NCBI GenBank assembly: GCA_946186505.1
Contig: CAMHNI010000030.1
Span: 1 to 41,826 of the forward strand
Length of the DNA stretch: 41,826 nt
Direction: 5' to 3'
From: an uncultured Prevotellaceae bacterium
Lineage (GTDB): Bacteria; Bacteroidota; Bacteroidia; Bacteroidales; Bacteroidaceae
Shown here piece after piece: positions 39,158 through 41,826 of the stretch. The notes under the pieces are model-generated. The model was not told the origin of the DNA, made no database searches, and was given only the letters and a program-made list of their open reading frames with translations. The position numbers and the translations under genes were made by a program. Numbering within the stretch: the first letter of the stretch is position 1; each line of letters opens with the position of its first letter.

Positions 39158-40000
39158 CTAGAATGTTTTTGCATCCATCCACTGCTTACGCTCCTCCTCG
39201 GGCATCTTTTCGATGGCATAGCGGAGCATGGTACGGGGCATCTCGTGGGCATGTTGGCGGAGGAAGTCACGGAGCAGATCCATCGACACGCGCTTACCCA
39301 TCTCACGCAGCATCCACCCCACGGCCTTATGCATTAGGTCGTGGGGATGATGCAGGTGAATCTCGGCATAGCGCAGGCACCACGAAGGGTCGCCCTGTTG
39401 CGAGGTCTTCCACGAACAGACGATGCTCATGCGTTGCTTCCACAGATTGTCGCTGGCAGCAAGATCGTCTAACACCTTTATTTTATAATCTCTGTCTCCG
39501 AGATTGGATGGCAGTAACAGCCAATGCCCAAGAATCTTGTGGACAGACAAATCCACTAAGTCCCAGTTGTTCGCCCGTTCTGCATACCGCAGATACATCG
39601 TCAGAATCTCGTCGCGCCCTCGGATGGCCTTTTCATCATTCTCCAACCGCTTAGTGGCCAACTTCTCAAACTTTTCAACGAGAATCAGCAGTCCGCAAAG
39701 CCTCACTTCGTGCCATTTCGACATCAACAACGCTGGCACTTCGTCGATCGGAATGTCCTTGACCGCCCTGACCTTCGGCCGAGCCTGCTCACGCTCGGAA
39801 GGGCCGATGCAAGCATCGCTCGCCTCTCGCTTAACCGCAGCCTTGACTACCTCCCGCGTCTCTGGCACTTTCAACCCTAAGAACTCGTCGCCATAGCCAT
39901 ACTCCCCCGGTGCCGTCTTGAAAAAACGCATCAGATTCTCGCGCTGCTCCTCATTGCGCAGCGACTCCATATATTCAATGATTTCCTTCGCCGTTGTCAT
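39158..40000 (-). CDS. DNA alkylation repair protein (AlkD-like HEAT repeat)
   Basis: A 280-residue HEAT-repeat DNA glycosylase family protein that removes alkylated bases. Seen: FFKTAPGEYGYGDEFLGLKVP, the HEVRLCGLLILVEKFE repeat, NNWDLVDLSVHKILG, RMSIVCSWK and HDLMHKAVGWMLREMG. It is about 40-50 residues longer than usual. The segment KREASDACIGPSEREQARPK is coded by a double palindrome (39779-39818) that appears inserted in frame between the first two repeats. It follows the methyltransferase-like gene by 6 bases, so the two form an alkylation-repair operon. Confidence 0.9.
   Translation of the reverse strand: MTTAKEIIEYMESLRNEEQRENLMRFFKTAPGEYGYGDEFLGLKVPETREVVKAAVKREASDACIGPSEREQARPKVRAVKDIPIDEVPALLMSKWHEVRLCGLLILVEKFEKLATKRLENDEKAIRGRDEILTMYLRYAERANNWDLVDLSVHKILGHWLLLPSNLGDRDYKIKVLDDLAASDNLWKQRMSIVCSWKTSQQGDPSWCLRYAEIHLHHPHDLMHKAVGWMLREMGKRVSMDLLRDFLRQHAHEMPRTMLRYAIEKMPEEERKQWMDAKTF
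39779..39818. repeat. Double palindrome inside the AlkD-like gene
   Basis: CCGAGC-N8-GCTCGG (39779-39798) and CGATGCAAGCATCG (39805-39818). The motif GCTCACGCTCGG inside it recurs in the leader near 23920 (minus strand). Confidence 0.7.
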
Positions 40001-40006
40001 ACATCA

Positions 40007-40348
40007 CTATTCACTTACCCCTGGTTCCCAAAGATGTTTATCCATATCCACATGGCCGTTAGGCTTAAAAGTGACGCCCTCCTCTTCCAACAATATCCGT
40101 TGACGAGACCAGCCTGGAGCCGTGCGCCCTGCTATATTCACCACCCGATGGCAAGGCAACTCCTCGGCACCAGGCGTATATCTCAGCGTCCTCCCCACCA
40201 TCCTCGAATGGCTCGGCCATCCCGCCCACGCAGCGATATGTCCATAGGTCGTCACCTTTCCACGAGGTATCTGACTGACGATATTCAGTACATCCTCGCC
40301 AAACATCCTCGCCTGTTCAGGCGTCATCTTATCGGGGTAGTCCTTCAT
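40007..40348 (-). CDS. MGMT-type alkyltransferase domain protein
   Basis: A 113-residue protein holding only the DNA-binding/active-site domain of O6-alkylguanine-DNA alkyltransferases: IPRGKVTTYGHIAAWAG (helix-turn-helix), SRMVGRTLR, and the reactive PCHRVVN. The cysteine is kept, unlike in the PWHR alkyltransferase-like proteins. It may repair or flag O6-alkylguanine. First gene of the alkylation-repair pair. Confidence 0.88.
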   Translation of the reverse strand: MKDYPDKMTPEQARMFGEDVLNIVSQIPRGKVTTYGHIAAWAGWPSHSRMVGRTLRYTPGAEELPCHRVVNIAGRTAPGWSRQRILLEEEGVTFKPNGHVDMDKHLWEPGVSE

Positions 40349-40449
40349 TTATCTATTGTTCTTGCCGACAAAATTACAAACAATTTGGCACAAATCCAAC
40401 ATTATCCAGAAGATTTCTCTCTTTTTTGCTCTTACCTTGTTGTTGGGTA

Positions 40450-40623
40450 ATGCAAAAAACAATACTTCACTTTAGCCATAATTTTTTAAGTTGTTATCCT
40501 GAAAATATTACAGCACCTTGTGAGATATTTGGACGGAACAAGGGAGCAATAGCTTCAAGATTGAAGGAACTGAATGATAATAATAAGGTGATTGTTTACG
40601 GGGGATACTTTCGTTATAAGTAG
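40450..40623 (+). CDS. Possible small helix-turn-helix ORF
   Basis: A 57-residue frame: MQKTILHFSHNFLSCYPEN, then EIFGRNKGAIASRLKELNDN, a plausible winged-helix recognition segment, then VIVYGGYFRYK. It may be the tail of a lost larger gene. No promoter of its own was seen. The rest of 40349-40695 holds nothing I recognise. Confidence 0.25.
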   Translation: MQKTILHFSHNFLSCYPENITAPCEIFGRNKGAIASRLKELNDNNKVIVYGGYFRYK

Positions 40624-40695
40624 TCGTATATATTATTCACACATAAAATCAAATCATAAAAAGTATTAAAAGTAATATCATTTTAGCAAAGATAT

Positions 40696-40726
40696 TTGGA
40701 TTCTGGTATTGTTTTTACTACCTTTG
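40696..40726 (+). promoter_or_regulatory. Promoter of hicA/hicB
   Basis: TTG (40696-40698), 20 bases, TACCTTTG (40719-40726), 25 bases before the hicA ATG. Confidence 0.8.
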
Positions 40727-40751
40727 CGTCGTCTTAGATAAAGAAAGGAGT

Positions 40752-40946
40752 ATGAAAACTCAGAAAATTAGTAAAGTTATAAAATTGTTGGAGGCAGACG
40801 GATGGTATCTTGATAGAACTGTCGGCGACCATAGGCAGTTCAAACATCCAACGAAGAAAGGACTGGTCACTGTAAGTGGTAAACTCAGTGACGATGCGGA
40901 GCCATTCATTTTAAACAGTATATGGAAGCAGGCGGGGTGGAAATAA
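40752..40946 (+). CDS. hicA: HicA-type mRNA interferase toxin
   Basis: A 64-residue double-stranded-RNA-binding-fold toxin: KISKVIKLLEADGWYLDR, then GDHRQFKHPTKKGLVTV with the catalytic His, and the C-terminal ILNSIWKQAGW. HicA cleaves mRNA and is blocked by HicB, coded 115 bases downstream. Toxin-first order is usual for this family. Confidence 0.95.
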   Translation: MKTQKISKVIKLLEADGWYLDRTVGDHRQFKHPTKKGLVTVSGKLSDDAEPFILNSIWKQAGWK

Positions 40947-40969
40947 CTGAGAAGATGAATGTTAAAGAA

Positions 40970-41005
40970 AATCCGAAGGGCAGAAGAGGGCCTGCCCTTT
41001 GGATT
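40970..41005 (+). promoter_or_regulatory. Hairpin between hicA and hicB
   Basis: AATCC-G-AAGGGCAG pairs with CTGCCCTT-T-GGATT around an 8-base loop. No T run follows on the plus strand, so it may protect or process the mRNA rather than terminate it. Confidence 0.6.
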
Positions 41006-41061
41006 AAAAGAAAAGTTTATTAATTTAATTTGAAACTCTATCAAAGAGTATTATTAATCGT

Positions 41062-41490
41062 ATGAAAAAAAAGATTTTGGTACATGTAAGTTGGAGTGGC
41101 AGAAACTATAATGCTACTATTGACGACATAGTGCCAGGCGCAGTTGTCGTTACCAACAAAACTTATGAAGGTCTCAAAAGCGAAGTATCTTCTGCGTTAG
41201 ACTTTCACATTGAAGGACTTATTGCAAATGGTGAGGAGATTCCTGATTGGCTTAGAGCTCGAGACTATGAACTTCAGTTTGAGCTCAATATGGCTGCCCT
41301 TCTCCAAGTCAGTGGATTATTTACATCATTAGCAGCAATCTCTCATGCAAGTGGCATTAATCAAAGGCAGTTAAGCCACTATGCGAATGGCATAAAAAAT
41401 CCAAGGCCAGAGCAAAAACGTAAAATTTTAGAAGGGCTTGGGCTTATAAGTAAACAATTAGAAGAAGTTAAGGAAATGGCTTTTGCCTAA
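41062..41490 (+). CDS. hicB: HicB-type antitoxin
   Basis: A 142-residue antitoxin. The N-terminal part (VHVSWSGRNYNATIDDIVPGAVVVTNKT, about 1-75) is the partial RNase H-like HicB fold that caps HicA. The C-terminal helix-turn-helix (HASGINQRQLSHYANGIKNPRPEQKRKIL) binds the operator. It probably represses the hicAB promoter. Confidence 0.92.
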   Translation: MKKKILVHVSWSGRNYNATIDDIVPGAVVVTNKTYEGLKSEVSSALDFHIEGLIANGEEIPDWLRARDYELQFELNMAALLQVSGLFTSLAAISHASGINQRQLSHYANGIKNPRPEQKRKILEGLGLISKQLEEVKEMAFA

Positions 41491-41508
41491 ATTCCTCTCA
41501 AATGATAC

Positions 41509-41545
41509 AGAAGGATGTGCTCAATTTCACATCCTTCTTTCTTTT
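41509..41545 (+). terminator. Terminator of hicAB
   Basis: AGAAGGATGTG (41509-41519) pairs with CACATCCTTCT (41528-41538), then TTCTTTTTC. Confidence 0.9.
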
Positions 41546-41590
41546 TCAAAAAATTCTTCAGCAGGGGAAGGAAATCCCAAAATAAAGTTG

Positions 41591-41826
41591 TATCTTTGCA
41601 CCAAGTTTAACAAAAACAGTTACGCCAATGGACAGATAAAAGATAATAGGACATAAGGAAGCGTTGACTTTTTGATTCTTGTTCCAGAAATTTCGCCAAA
41701 AATATCTCTCAAGATGATAGAAGTTGATGCTCGCGCAAAAGGCGCGGGCTGATACTTGTATTTGAGAGAATGGCGTTTGGCGATAACCTATTGAAAAACG
41801 TGTAAATGACTGATATACAAACAAAA
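41591..41826 (+). ncRNA. Candidate structured RNA with its own promoter
   Basis: TATCTTTG at 41591-41598 is followed by a region with no plausible plus-strand gene but nested pairing: CGCCA (41694) with TGGCG (41771), CTCTCAA (41706) with TTGAGAG (41762), and a GC-rich hairpin GCTCGCGC/GCGCGGGC (41729-41749). It runs off the window. It may instead be the leader of a gene or insertion sequence beyond the edge. Confidence 0.4.

Noticed and set aside
41558..41824. An 88-residue minus-strand ORF at the right edge
   Set aside because: It lies opposite the promoter and nested stems of the candidate RNA and shows no domain; probably a by-product of conserved RNA sequence.
1..41826. tRNA or rRNA genes
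   Set aside because: No cloverleaf with a GGTTCGAAT-type T arm or rRNA core sequence was noticed on either strand by eye; a covariance search would settle this.

Overview
The window reads as a chromosomal segment of a Bacteroidales bacterium, most likely Prevotella-like. The evidence is a SusC/SusD pair, TonB-dependent receptors with lipoproteins, and repeated promoters of the Bacteroidetes form TTG-N19/20-TAnnTTTG with A-rich leaders and no strong Shine-Dalgarno. It mixes a lower-GC accessory half (about 0-15.5 kb, plus small patches) with a higher-GC core-like half. No rRNA, tRNA or CRISPR array was recognised.

Layout. (1) 0.47-9.25 kb, minus strand: a tight six-gene run, Xre regulator > AlbA_2/Schlafen-type ATPase > HNH-like protein > PLD-SF2 helicase-DUF3427 > Nudix > RecQ, which looks like a nucleic-acid defence operon. 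(2) 9.57-15.52 kb: a second defence cluster. It holds a RloA/RloB (AbiL-like) ATPase-Toprim pair followed by a RES-domain protein, a decayed integrative-element remnant (orphan promoter, terminator, truncated excisionase-like gene), and a convergent PARIS-like ATPase/DUF4435/Xre operon. Its right edge cuts a potassium channel gene, and related TGCCA-N4-TGGCA palindromes lie at both ends. (3) 15.9-18.8 kb: two secreted glycoside hydrolases (GH2 and GH20), each apparently lacking its catalytic centre through an in-frame internal deletion, then a 660-base gene-free stretch with an iteron-like repeat array. (4) 19.5-24.0 kb, minus strand: lipoprotein, OprC-like TonB receptor, DAACS symporter. (5) 24.1-27.8 kb: a decayed MNT/HEPN pair, then an NgoBV-type restriction-modification unit with a two-helix membrane protein and a tiny Ser/Thr/Pro-rich ORF. 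(6) 28.2-33.2 kb: SusD and SusC. (7) 33.4-39.1 kb: a sulfur locus, with JAMM protease, E1-like enzyme and a ThiS-like carrier with a masked diglycine on the minus strand, and divergently DsrE-like, TusA-like, family 2B encapsulin and a cysteine desulfurase cargo. (8) 39.2-41.8 kb: alkylation repair genes, HicA/HicB and a candidate structured RNA.

The most striking result is that five promoters, spread over 12 kb and serving regions 4, 6 and 7, share one exact architecture: a 15-base operator (GGTATnCGAAATGCC type), 12 bases, TTG, 20 bases, TAnnTTTG. This ties the outer-membrane uptake genes, SusC, SusD, the sulfur-carrier genes and the encapsulin/desulfurase genes into one candidate regulon. 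I infer a sulfur acquisition and storage programme built around an encapsulin compartment. A second theme is short palindromic DNA elements (cores such as CGAGC-N3-GCTCG and CGGC-N3-GCCG) found between genes and inserted in frame inside proteins, including a 41-base copy shared by SusC and the desulfurase.
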